Shown: positions 7,142-14,045 of the stretch, one piece after another | Numbering within the stretch: position 1 is the first letter of the stretch | Layout: each line of letters begins with the position of its first letter | Source of the DNA: JAGLWP01 sp964444095 | GTDB taxonomy: Archaea; Nanobdellota; Nanobdellia; Pacearchaeales; GW2011-AR1 | Length of the DNA: 20,160 nt | NCBI GenBank assembly: GCA_964444095.1 | Contig: CAYUEW010000011.1 | Location: 1-20,160, forward strand | Reading direction: 5' to 3' | Translations under genes and position numbers: made by a program | Notes under the pieces: model-generated | Database searches by the model: none | The model's input: only the letters and a program-made list of their open reading frames with translations | What the model was told of the DNA's origin: nothing

Positions 7142-8575
7142 TTATTTAACAAACTTTTTAATAATTTCCATTACATCCTTCCCAGAAATCTTTCCGTGAA
7201 GTTCTTTCATCACCAAACCCATATATGCTTTTTCAGACAAGCCTGGCTTTTCCTTAATAATTTTTCTAATTTCTTCTTCAATTTCATTTACATTTACTTC
7301 TTCGAATTTAATAGCTTTTTCAAATCCCTCTCCTTTAACTAACCGCGAAAGAATATCCTTAATTTGGCTTTCTAAAATTTTCCCATTTTTAACAAGTTTC
7401 AAAATACTCGGAACTTCATCTTCAATAATTTTATTTGTTTTTTCTAAACTTATTTTTTCTTTCGCTGCAATTTCTTTAGGAAAAATCAAAAGAACCTTAG
7501 AAATAAGTTTAACATTCCTAACTATCTCCAACATCTCTTTAAATTCTTCAACTTTATTTTGTTTAAACAACAGCCGAATCATTTCTTCGCTCAATCCTTC
7601 TGCTTTCAACTCGCCCTCTATTTCATCCTTTAATTTTGGCAAATCTTTCTTTGTTTCATTAATCAAATCTCTGTGAATTTTCAAAAGAGGCAAATCTGTT
7701 TCAGGATACATTCTCGCAGCACCAGGCATTGGACGCAAAAATTTAGTAGTTCCATCTACCAAAGAATTCCTAACTTCTGATTTTCCTTTCGCACCCTCTT
7801 TAATTTGTCGCTTAACTTCTGTTTCAATTGTTTTAATCATAATCTTCGGATTCTGAAAACCTTTAATCTCAACTCTTGGATGTCCTTCAATAGAAATATT
7901 AACATCTTGCCTGATTGTTCCCAATCCCCGTTTAACTTTCGCACTCCTCAAAATCTTCCCAATCTGCAAAGCACCTTCTTTCAAATGTTCTGCATTCTTA
8001 AAATCAGGAGCAGTCGCAATTTCCACTAAAGGAATTCCCAACCTATCTAATCTAAAAGTATTCTGCTTTTCTCCTTTCTCAACTATCCTCGCAGCATCTT
8101 CTTCTAAATAAAGTGCATCAATTTCAACTCGGCCCAAACTTGTTTCAATCCAACCATCACGCGCAATCATAACTGTCCGCTGGAACCCAGAAGTATTTGA
8201 ACCATCGATAACCGTCTTCCGCATAATTTGAGAAATCGGAATTATTTTCATATTAAATAAAAACGCAATTTGTAACACAATCTTTAACGCTTCTTGATTA
8301 ATTTCATGCGGCGGTTCTTCGTCCAATTCAACTAAACAAGTCGTGTCATATCCCTGATAAACAAATTCTTTATTTTTTGAAACCTCGTGCCTTGCAGCAA
8401 CATCTACTTCTCCGCTCTCCCCTGCAACCGCGTGAAGTTTTCTTTTAATGACATAGTCCGGTTCATCTTGTCTCAACAAAGATGGACAATTACAAAAAAG
8501 TTTTTTAGTATCTAACTGCTGATGAATCTCCAACCCTGCCTTGAAATTCAATTTCTTATAATCCAATTCAGTCAT
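7142..8575 (-). CDS. gatE: Glu-tRNA(Gln) amidotransferase subunit E, without GAD domain
   Basis: With GatD, GatE converts Glu-tRNA(Gln) to Gln-tRNA(Gln) in archaea; GatE carries the kinase/transamidase site and binds the tRNA. The cradle domain (about 1-258) has FKAGLEIHQQL, CNCPSLL, DGSNTSGFQRT, LGTIRQDVNISI and VEIKGFQ; after residue 270 follow TKFLRPMPGAARMYPETD, a helical domain (about 300-400) and a YqeY-like tail (about 400-477, KPGLSEKAYMGLVM). Archaeal GatE is normally about 620 residues with an AspRS-like GAD domain between cradle and helical parts. Here only some 12 residues (about 259-270) fill that place, and total length is 477. A TTTAATAA box at 8597-8605, 26 bases before the ATG, suggests a leaderless transcript starting inside the tail of the upstream gene. 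It leads aspS and asnS; gatD is separate at 11413-12693. Confidence 0.93.
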   Translation of the reverse strand: MTELDYKKLNFKAGLEIHQQLDTKKLFCNCPSLLRQDEPDYVIKRKLHAVAGESGEVDVAARHEVSKNKEFVYQGYDTTCLVELDEEPPHEINQEALKIVLQIAFLFNMKIIPISQIMRKTVIDGSNTSGFQRTVMIARDGWIETSLGRVEIDALYLEEDAARIVEKGEKQNTFRLDRLGIPLVEIATAPDFKNAEHLKEGALQIGKILRSAKVKRGLGTIRQDVNISIEGHPRVEIKGFQNPKIMIKTIETEVKRQIKEGAKGKSEVRNSLVDGTTKFLRPMPGAARMYPETDLPLLKIHRDLINETKKDLPKLKDEIEGELKAEGLSEEMIRLLFKQNKVEEFKEMLEIVRNVKLISKVLLIFPKEIAAKEKISLEKTNKIIEDEVPSILKLVKNGKILESQIKDILSRLVKGEGFEKAIKFEEVNVNEIEEEIRKIIKEKPGLSEKAYMGLVMKELHGKISGKDVMEIIKKFVK

Positions 8576-8596
8576 ACAAGAAAATAGGAGAAAGAG

Positions 8597-8605
8597 TTTA
8601 TTAAA
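8597..8605 (-). promoter_or_regulatory. Probable internal promoter for gatE-aspS-asnS
   Basis: A TTTAATAA element on the minus strand is centred 26 bases before the gatE ATG, the distance expected for leaderless archaeal transcripts. No Shine-Dalgarno site precedes gatE. Confidence 0.4.
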
Positions 8606-8618
8606 TTAATGAAATCTT

Positions 8619-9056
8619 TTACAATAGATTTTTATCTCGTCCCAATTTTATCCAATAATCTGTTAAATTCCAGCGAGGAGGCAATACCTGATATTCTTCT
8701 CTCGCAAAAAATAAATCTATCCATCTTTTCTTTTCTTTCCCCCCATTCAATTGGGGATCTAAAACATTTTTTTTGTATAAATGAAGCCACATAGGTAAAG
8801 CACAGGGATTAACCAACTTCAAATCCAAATCACTTGTATCATTATCCCATTTCTTTTCTGTTGCATGAGAACCAATTAAATAAACCCCTTCAATGTGTGA
8901 CATCTCGTTTATATCAAAATGCCATTCGTTACAAAACCTATCAAGATTTTTGTGATACACCTCTTTTGCTTTTTCCATTTTTCTCAATAATTCAACAGTA
9001 GGTTCTCCTGTTTCATTTTCATAATTAGGGTAAACTAAATATCTTGGATTTGGCAT
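8619..9056 (-). CDS. Nucleotidyltransferase-fold protein (unknown target)
   Basis: A 145-residue protein with the polymerase-beta-type nucleotidyltransferase signature: GVYLIGSHATEKKW with Gly62-Ser63, then SDLDLKL giving Asp76 and Asp78, and RWIDLFF giving a third acid at Asp114. The three metal-binding acids are intact, so activity (transfer of a nucleotide to a protein, RNA or small molecule) is expected. The N terminus (about 1-50) is not part of the core and is rich in charged and aromatic residues. The stop of the preceding PRTase-like gene and the ATG here are separated by a single base, so the two are very likely translationally coupled and act together. gatE follows 43 bases later. 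It is longer than typical MNT antitoxins and no HEPN partner is next to it. I do not recognise a named family. Confidence 0.7.
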   Translation of the reverse strand: MPNPRYLVYPNYENETGEPTVELLRKMEKAKEVYHKNLDRFCNEWHFDINEMSHIEGVYLIGSHATEKKWDNDTSDLDLKLVNPCALPMWLHLYKKNVLDPQLNGGKEKKRWIDLFFAREEYQVLPPRWNLTDYWIKLGRDKNLL

Positions 9057-9057
9057 T

Positions 9058-9810
9058 TTATTTTTCCGATTTATATCCCAACAGGTATCTTTCTAAACTA
9101 TCTGTCATTTTTCCTAAATTTTGAGTAGTTACCTTGGAAGGATCTGAACCAACATAACTAGCAAAATTCTGTAAAAGAGTTAGATAATCTCCAGAAACAT
9201 AAAATTTTTCTATCTTTGGGGAGTATATATGTCTTCCATCCATAGTTGTTTTTTCTACCTTTAATCTTACTGGATTTAAATTTACATTATCTGCAGTGAT
9301 AATATTTTTTACATCAACAATCCTAGCAATTTTTGAATTTATTAATTTTTTAATGGTATGATTTCTATCTCCATTCATTGGCTTTTCCCCAATTCCTAAA
9401 ATTTTATATTTAATTTTTTTTTCCAACCTTTCTTTTTTATCCTGTCCAAATTCATAAAGAGCCTTTCTAAATTCTTGATATCCCTTCACAGCAGAAGCAC
9501 CAGAAATAACCTCATCTATACAAGTAATTTCCATCTTTTCTCCATGGTAATTTTCTTCTAAAAATTTCTTGTACCAATGAGACATAATTTTGGATCTCTC
9601 TCTAATCCTACTTGAATTGGGAGGATACTCTACACTTCCTAGATTAAAATGTCTATCAGAAATAAAAAATAAATCGACAAAAGGCACTGCACCTATCACT
9701 GGAGCAAAAATATAATCTGGTTTCTCAGATTTTAAAATATCTGAAGCTTTTTTTATACCTTTTGCAAATTCTTCAAATTCTTCTAAAGTATATTGTTCTA
9801 TATTTTCCAT
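9058..9810 (-). CDS. Phosphoribosyltransferase-like protein (unknown substrate)
   Basis: A 250-residue soluble protein. The clearest signal is ITCIDEVISGASAVKGY (about 95-111), which fits the PRPP-binding motif of type I phosphoribosyltransferases: hydrophobic strand, Asp99-Glu100, then Gly and Ser/Thr residues of the phosphate loop. An earlier strand, YIFAPVIGAVPFVDLF, could be the PPi-loop strand. The C-terminal 110 residues, with LKVEKTTMDGRHIYSPKIE, show nothing I recognise. A weak TTTAAAAA box (9831-9840) lies 26 bases before the ATG, so the transcript is probably leaderless and this gene heads the run PRTase-NTase-gatE-aspS-asnS. The one-base spacing to the nucleotidyltransferase gene suggests a joint function, possibly making or using a nucleotide-like compound. 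Substrate and role are unknown; the fold assignment rests on the motif. Confidence 0.65.
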   Translation of the reverse strand: MENIEQYTLEEFEEFAKGIKKASDILKSEKPDYIFAPVIGAVPFVDLFFISDRHFNLGSVEYPPNSSRIRERSKIMSHWYKKFLEENYHGEKMEITCIDEVISGASAVKGYQEFRKALYEFGQDKKERLEKKIKYKILGIGEKPMNGDRNHTIKKLINSKIARIVDVKNIITADNVNLNPVRLKVEKTTMDGRHIYSPKIEKFYVSGDYLTLLQNFASYVGSDPSKVTTQNLGKMTDSLERYLLGYKSEK

Positions 9811-9830
9811 TCCAAGAATAGATTCTTTTC

Positions 9831-9904
9831 ATTTTTAAATCTTCCCATTTGTAACCCCTATATAGTCATTACTATTTCTCACAACAATCAAAAAAGTTTA
9901 TAAT
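9831..9904. promoter_or_regulatory. Divergent leaderless promoters (PRTase-like gene and DUF1003 gene)
   Basis: Minus strand: ATTTAAAAAT at 9831-9840, centred 26 bases before the ATG at 9810. Plus strand: GTTTATAAT at 9896-9904, centred 26 bases before the ATG at 9926. Both distances fit archaeal TATA boxes with transcription beginning at the start codon. Confidence 0.5.
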
Positions 9905-9925
9905 GTTTATATGGCATTTATTCTC

Positions 9926-10384
9926 ATGTCAAAGAAAGAAGGAAAAAGAACAAAAAAAATAAAGGAAGAAATTGAAGCTGTAAAAAAAGAAAAAGATAAA
10001 ATTTTTGCGGCTTTAGCAAAATCCGGTTTTAGAAACAATAGAACGTTTGGTCAAAAAGCATCAGATTCTTTAACTAAAGGGGCTGGTAGTTGGTATTTTA
10101 TTCTTGGTTTTCTAGGTTTCATAATCCTTTGGATGATAATTAATGTATACTTCTGGAGCAAATATCAAGTAGGTAAACCTTTTGACCCCTATCCATTTAT
10201 TCTGCTAAACTTAGTATTATCTTGCGTGGCTGCAATTCAAGCACCAATAATTTTAATGAGTCAGAACAGAACTACTCAACGAGATAGGTTAAAAGCAGAA
10301 TTTGATTATAGGATAAATAAAAAAGCAGAAGAAGAAATTAGAGAAATCAGACACTTATTGCTTTCAAGAAGTAAAAAAGAGTAA
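9926..10384 (+). CDS. DUF1003 family membrane protein
   Basis: A 152-residue inner-membrane protein of the DUF1003 family. After a lysine-rich, probably coiled N terminus comes GSWYFILGF with the first membrane helix (FIILWMIINVYF), then the family hallmark FDPYPFILLNLVLS leading through the second helix to AAIQAPIILMSQNR, and a C-terminal cytoplasmic part with RLKAEFDYRINKKAEEEI. All hallmark stretches are intact. The molecular function of the family is unknown. I chose the ATG at 9926 because the TATA box lies 26 bases before it; an in-frame ATG at 9911 would add five residues. It is transcribed away from the PRTase-like gene and its stop abuts the galE stop (10384/10385) in a tight convergent arrangement. 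Confidence 0.88.
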   Translation: MSKKEGKRTKKIKEEIEAVKKEKDKIFAALAKSGFRNNRTFGQKASDSLTKGAGSWYFILGFLGFIILWMIINVYFWSKYQVGKPFDPYPFILLNLVLSCVAAIQAPIILMSQNRTTQRDRLKAEFDYRINKKAEEEIREIRHLLLSRSKKE

Positions 10385-11374
10385 TCAAAAATTCTCATTA
10401 AATCCTTGTGGATGTGACTTATGCCAATTCCAAGCACTTTGAATTATGTCATCTAAACTAAATTTCTGCTTCCAACCAAATTCGTTTTTTATTTTAGAAG
10501 AGTCAGCAATTAAAACCGCTGGATCTCCTGGTCTCCTATCTTCTTCAAATGCTTTTATTTCTTCACCAGTAATTCTCCGAGAAGCTTCAATAATCTCTCT
10601 TACCGAATAACCCTCTCCACTCCCTAGATTGTATTTCTCACTTTTTTCTTCAAACAATAATTTTTCCAATGCCAAAATATGGGCTTCTGCCAAATCCAAC
10701 ACATGAACATAATCTCTAACACAAGTTCTATCTTTAGTATCATAATCTATCCCGAAAATTCTAATAAAGGCTTTTTCGCCCAAAGCTACTTTGAGAATTA
10801 ATGGAATCAAATGAGTTTCTAGGCTGTGATCTTCTCCAAGATTATAACCTGCACCACAAGCATTAAAATACCTCAAACAAACAGATTTTAAATCATAAGC
10901 ATAATCATAATCATCAAGAATATTTTCAACAATTAGTTTAGTTTTACCATAAACATTAATTGGTTTTTTTTCCGCATCTTCAGAAATAGGCACAGAATTA
11001 GGGATTCCAAAAATCGCCGCAGAAGAAGAAAAAATAATCTTTTTCACATTAAACTTTAACATTACATTCAGAAGATTAAGTGTATTCAAAACATTATTAA
11101 CATAAAATTTTTCTGGATAAAGCATAGACTCGCCAACCTCAATAAATCCTGCAAGATGCATCACTGCATCAATATTATTTTCTAGAAAAATTTCCTCTAA
11201 CCCTTTTGTATCTCCCAAATTAATTTTATAAAATTTCACATTATCTGGAACAGCCCAAGAATGCCCTTTGCACAAATTATCAATCACTACAACTTCGTAA
11301 CCTTTTTCTAAAAGAAACCTCACAAGATGGCTTCCAATATACCCTGCACCACCAGTCACTAAAACCCGCACCAT
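10385..11374 (-). CDS. galE: UDP-glucose 4-epimerase
   Basis: NAD-dependent short-chain dehydrogenase/reductase that interconverts UDP-glucose and UDP-galactose, supplying galactose for surface glycans. The 329 residues fit GalE. The NAD-binding GGAGYIG is at residues 8-14, followed by VVVIDNL; the HLAGFIEVGES stretch, the SSSAAIFG segment around 116-123, and the catalytic pair Tyr142/Lys146 (VYGKTK) are present, as are LRYFNACGA and VRDYVHVLDLAEAH, typical of true GalE. N-acetylated or other UDP-sugars could also be substrates. A TATAAATA box at about 11395-11404, 25 bases before the ATG, suggests a leaderless transcript. Glycosylation of the Thr-rich surface protein at 2819-4136 is a possible use, by inference only. 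Confidence 0.92.
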   Translation of the reverse strand: MVRVLVTGGAGYIGSHLVRFLLEKGYEVVVIDNLCKGHSWAVPDNVKFYKINLGDTKGLEEIFLENNIDAVMHLAGFIEVGESMLYPEKFYVNNVLNTLNLLNVMLKFNVKKIIFSSSAAIFGIPNSVPISEDAEKKPINVYGKTKLIVENILDDYDYAYDLKSVCLRYFNACGAGYNLGEDHSLETHLIPLILKVALGEKAFIRIFGIDYDTKDRTCVRDYVHVLDLAEAHILALEKLLFEEKSEKYNLGSGEGYSVREIIEASRRITGEEIKAFEEDRRPGDPAVLIADSSKIKNEFGWKQKFSLDDIIQSAWNWHKSHPQGFNENF

Positions 11375-11404
11375 ATCAATTTACTGATATCAATATTTAT
11401 AAGA
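11373..11404 (-). promoter_or_regulatory. galE promoter with inverted repeat at the start
   Basis: A TATAAATA box at about 11395-11404 lies 25 bases before the galE ATG. Between box and start is an inverted repeat, ATATCA (11373-11378) and TGATAT (11385-11390) separated by 6 bases, placed where a repressor could block a leaderless start. The repeat is short for such AT-rich DNA. Confidence 0.35.
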
Positions 11405-11412
11405 ATTATATA

Positions 11413-12693
11413 TCATTCCTCCAACCTCTCATTAAATTCATGCGCGAAATTATGCAACATTTTTTCTTTGACACTTCCTTTATTCTTTGCCCATTCTTTA
11501 TGTCCTAAAACCCACCCAAGTTTAACAAGTGCAGTTTCTGCAAGCATGTCTTCAAGATAAATAACTCCTGTTCCCAAAGTTTCTCTACCATTAGAATAAA
11601 CCAAAGGGTCCAATCGCCCATTAATGCACTGCGCTGTAGCACAAACAATTATTCCTTTACCTTGAACTTCTTTAAGTTTCTTAGTCCACGAATTTCTAGC
11701 TCTTTTAGTTGGTGCATGCCCCAATCCAGAAAGTTCAAGAACAATTCCCTTATACTTTTTTTTCAAATAATAATCTAAAATTCCAGAATCTTGCCCAGGA
11801 TAAACTTTAACTAAAGCAACTTTTTCTTCAAACTTCGCGTCTAATTTAACTTTCGAATTTGTTCTCCGATTATATTCTGAAAGAACTTCAATTTTATCTG
11901 GGAAAATTTTAACGAACGGTTTTGCATTCACAACTTTAAATGCGTCTCTCCGAGAAGTATGCAATTTTCTAACTTTTGTCCCAGGCATTGCATAACAATA
12001 ATCATCATTTGAAGAAGAATGCCCAACAAGCATAACCTCTGCCATATCTGAAATCGCTGCTAACGCAGAACATTGCAAATTCAAATTCGCATCAGAAGAA
12101 GCTCTATCAATACTTCGCTGGCTATATGTTAAAACAACAGGTTTGTTTAAATCTCTCAAGAAAAAACTCAGCGCCGCAGAAGTATAATGTAAAAAATCAG
12201 TTCCGTGTGTAATAATTATTCCTTGTATATCTGCTCTATCTAAAAGTTTTTTCGCTGTCTTAGCAATCTTCTGCCAATCCTTAAAATCCATATCCTCACT
12301 TGCTTTCATAAACGGAACAATCACTTCTTTCACATTCACTTTCTTAAATGCCTCTGGATAAAATTTGAATAAATCTTGAGGTGTTGTCAAAGGTGCAACC
12401 CCCCCTGTCCGTGAATCCAAACGAGCGGCAATTGTCCCTCCAGTAATAATCATCGCAATTTTAGGCTCGTCTGCTTGCCTTTTTACTTCTAGAGCACTTA
12501 CTTTTTCTTCCCCCTTCTCTAAAACTTTAATTTCCAAAACTTCTTTTTTATTAAATCCAATATTATAACCAGAACCCAATTTCAAAAGAACAATCCCTTT
12601 TTCTGTTTCAGGACTTTCTAAAAGCGTTCCTTCGTATATAACTCGCGTAAGATGCAATTCAACATAATCGCCTGGCTTTGCCTCTGACTTCAT
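11413..12693 (-). CDS. gatD: Glu-tRNA(Gln) amidotransferase subunit D
   Basis: GatD is the asparaginase-like subunit of the archaeal GatDE enzyme; it releases ammonia from an amide donor and passes it to GatE. The 426 residues match the family. An N-terminal domain (about 1-75, beginning GDYVELHLTRVIYEGTLLES) is typical of GatD and absent from plain asparaginases. The asparaginase core has IITGGTIAARLDSRTGG (Thr87), THGTDFLHYTSAALSF (Thr162, Asp166) and YSQRSIDRASSDA. A TATATA-type box at about 12712-12721 is centred some 25 bases before the ATG, so the transcript is probably leaderless. It is not in the gatE operon but lies about 3 kb away on the same strand, with galE downstream. Both subunits being present implies that Gln-tRNA is made indirectly and that GluRS is non-discriminating. 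Confidence 0.94.
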   Translation of the reverse strand: MKSEAKPGDYVELHLTRVIYEGTLLESPETEKGIVLLKLGSGYNIGFNKKEVLEIKVLEKGEEKVSALEVKRQADEPKIAMIITGGTIAARLDSRTGGVAPLTTPQDLFKFYPEAFKKVNVKEVIVPFMKASEDMDFKDWQKIAKTAKKLLDRADIQGIIITHGTDFLHYTSAALSFFLRDLNKPVVLTYSQRSIDRASSDANLNLQCSALAAISDMAEVMLVGHSSSNDDYCYAMPGTKVRKLHTSRRDAFKVVNAKPFVKIFPDKIEVLSEYNRRTNSKVKLDAKFEEKVALVKVYPGQDSGILDYYLKKKYKGIVLELSGLGHAPTKRARNSWTKKLKEVQGKGIIVCATAQCINGRLDPLVYSNGRETLGTGVIYLEDMLAETALVKLGWVLGHKEWAKNKGSVKEKMLHNFAHEFNERLEE

Positions 12694-12743
12694 AAAGAAA
12701 TAAACGAGATTAGATATAAAAAATTATGTATTAATTCAAAATT

Positions 12744-13016
12744 TTATTTAGGAAAAACTACTTCTGCTAGATCTAGATACAATCTACGATATTCTCCACA
12801 TTTCCGTGTTTCACAAACTTCTACTGCTAAAACAATGCCAACGTGATATCCAAACTCACAAGCAGGATAATATTTCCGCCCATTATGTTCAAGGGGCTTA
12901 TATTTGAAAACTTTGCTTTTTAATTTCTTTGGTAAATCCTTTTTTTCCAAAGATAACTTTTCTTTCCTTAATTCTTTTTCTAACGGACAAATTTTTTCTA
13001 AACGTCTTCTTTTCAT
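12744..13016 (-). CDS. Hypothetical 90-residue protein with four cysteines
   Basis: I do not recognise this protein. It has a strongly basic, probably helical N-terminal half (MKRRRLEKICPLEKELRK and following lysine-rich stretch to about residue 40), then a compact part starting HNGRKYYPACEFGYH and ending in DLAEVVFPK. Cysteines fall at KIC, PAC and VCETRKC, which could bind a metal, though the spacing matches no motif known to me. A GGAGG lies only 2 bases before the ATG, too close for a normal Shine-Dalgarno site; a TTAAAAA stretch about 23 bases upstream would fit a leaderless transcript. It lies between tRNA-Arg and gatD on the same strand, 50 bases before gatD. Its basic half and its surroundings might suggest an RNA-related role, but that is a guess. 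Confidence 0.6.
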   Translation of the reverse strand: MKRRRLEKICPLEKELRKEKLSLEKKDLPKKLKSKVFKYKPLEHNGRKYYPACEFGYHVGIVLAVEVCETRKCGEYRRLYLDLAEVVFPK

Positions 13017-13069
13017 ATCCTCCAGCCCTATAGATACTTTTTAAGAATTATAGCATTCTAAAATAACAA

Positions 13070-13141
13070 TGGGCCTACGAGGATTCGAACCCCGATTAAC
13101 CGGTCCGAAGCCGATTGTGCTATCCATTACACCATAGGCCC
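13070..13141 (-). tRNA. tRNA-Arg (anticodon UCG)
   Basis: Read on the minus strand, a full cloverleaf folds: acceptor stem GGGCCTA/TAGGCCC (7 perfect pairs), D stem GTGT/GCAC, anticodon stem ATCGG/CCGGT with loop CTTCGGA (anticodon TCG, reading CGA), a 4-base variable loop and T arm CGGGG-TTCGAAT-CCTCG. Length is 72 with discriminator A. No CCA is encoded and no intron is present. A TATA-like element lies 24-33 bases upstream (13165-13174). Confidence 0.95.
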
Positions 13142-13163
13142 TTACGACAACAAGAAAAGTTAA

Positions 13164-13174
13164 GTTTTTATATG
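13164..13174. promoter_or_regulatory. Shared TATA element between tRNA-Arg and the protease gene
   Basis: The element GTTTTTATATG is the only strong TATA-like sequence in the 52 bases between the two divergent genes. It is centred about 25 bases before the protease ATG (13194) on the plus strand and about 28 bases before the tRNA 5' end (13141) on the minus strand, so one box seems to serve both. Confidence 0.5.
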
Positions 13175-13193
13175 TTAGGAATTTTAAACTTAA

Positions 13194-14045
13194 ATGGCGC
13201 TAAAAAGACACCATAAAATAATCATTGGAAGCTTTAGTTCTTTGGTAATTATCTTCATGATAGTCGGAAGTATCTTTGTTTACACCCTTTTTATGAAACA
13301 AAATATTGATTACAGTACATTAAACAATAAAATAACCAAGGTAGAAGGAGAAACACAAAGTCAGATAAATGTCTTGGCTGAAAGTTTAATGGAAACGCAA
13401 GAACTTGCAGAAGAAAGTCAAGAAGCTCTTCAATTAGAATTAGACTTATTGAAAGCATCTGCAGGAGAAGACTTCTCTGGAATAATTGACGACGTAATTG
13501 ATTCAGTAGTCTCCATAACAACAAACACTGGTGAAGGAACAGGATTTCTAATTTCTGAAGACGGGTATGTTGTAACAAATTATCATGTTGTAGAAGACAG
13601 CACAAATATTCAGATAATTACTTATGACCAAGAAGTAATCTCTGCAGTTCCTATAGGTTATAATCCAACAATGGACATAGCATTATTAAAAATTCCCGGA
13701 GATTATGATGCTTTAACTTTAGCAAATTCTGATGATATCCAAATTGGAGAAAAAGTTATTGCAATTGGAAATCCTTATGGATTAGAATTTTCTGTAACAA
13801 GTGGAATCGTCTCGGCAGTACACAGAGAAGGAATAAACGGAGTTGAAGCATATGTTCAAATAGACGCTCCATTAAATCCCGGAAATTCTGGAGGCCCATT
13901 GATTGACACAAATGGCAAAGTAATTGGGCTAAACAATTTCAAAGTGGGCGACGGAGAAAGTTTAGGATTTGCTTTAGAATCTAATTATATCCAAATGACT
14001 ATAAATGAAATATCCCAACTTGTATTAGAAGAGGATTTGCTTTAA
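13194..14045 (+). CDS. Membrane-anchored HtrA/DegP-like serine protease without PDZ domain
   Basis: A 283-residue trypsin-fold protease likely acting outside the cytoplasmic membrane in protein quality control. A basic N terminus and one membrane helix (about 9-33) act as an uncleaved anchor. A Glu/Gln-rich probable coiled coil (about 40-90) follows, then the protease domain with the complete triad: His131 in TNYHVVED, Asp161 in TMDIALLKI, Ser232 in GNSGGPL. The strand AIGNPYGLEFSVTSGIVSA is typical of S1C proteases. The chain stops soon after the catalytic core, with no PDZ domain, unlike DegP/DegS (about 350-470 residues). The TATA box at 13164-13174 lies about 25 bases before the ATG. Its TAA is followed directly by the proS ATG with no spacing, so the two are one transcript, although a functional link is not obvious. 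Confidence 0.9.
   Translation: MALKRHHKIIIGSFSSLVIIFMIVGSIFVYTLFMKQNIDYSTLNNKITKVEGETQSQINVLAESLMETQELAEESQEALQLELDLLKASAGEDFSGIIDDVIDSVVSITTNTGEGTGFLISEDGYVVTNYHVVEDSTNIQIITYDQEVISAVPIGYNPTMDIALLKIPGDYDALTLANSDDIQIGEKVIAIGNPYGLEFSVTSGIVSAVHREGINGVEAYVQIDAPLNPGNSGGPLIDTNGKVIGLNNFKVGDGESLGFALESNYIQMTINEISQLVLEEDLL

Noticed and set aside
8609..8794. 61-codon plus-strand frame antisense to the nucleotidyltransferase
   Set aside because: No start signal, no domain, and it is explained by the opposite-strand gene with its three conserved acids.
8619..9056. MNT antitoxin of a HEPN-MNT toxin-antitoxin pair
   Set aside because: The neighbour is PRTase-like, not a HEPN protein with an Rx4-6H motif, and the protein is longer than a typical MNT antitoxin.
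13070..13141. tRNA-Arg as an integration site for a mobile element
   Set aside because: No integrase gene and no duplicated 3' tRNA end was seen in the window.
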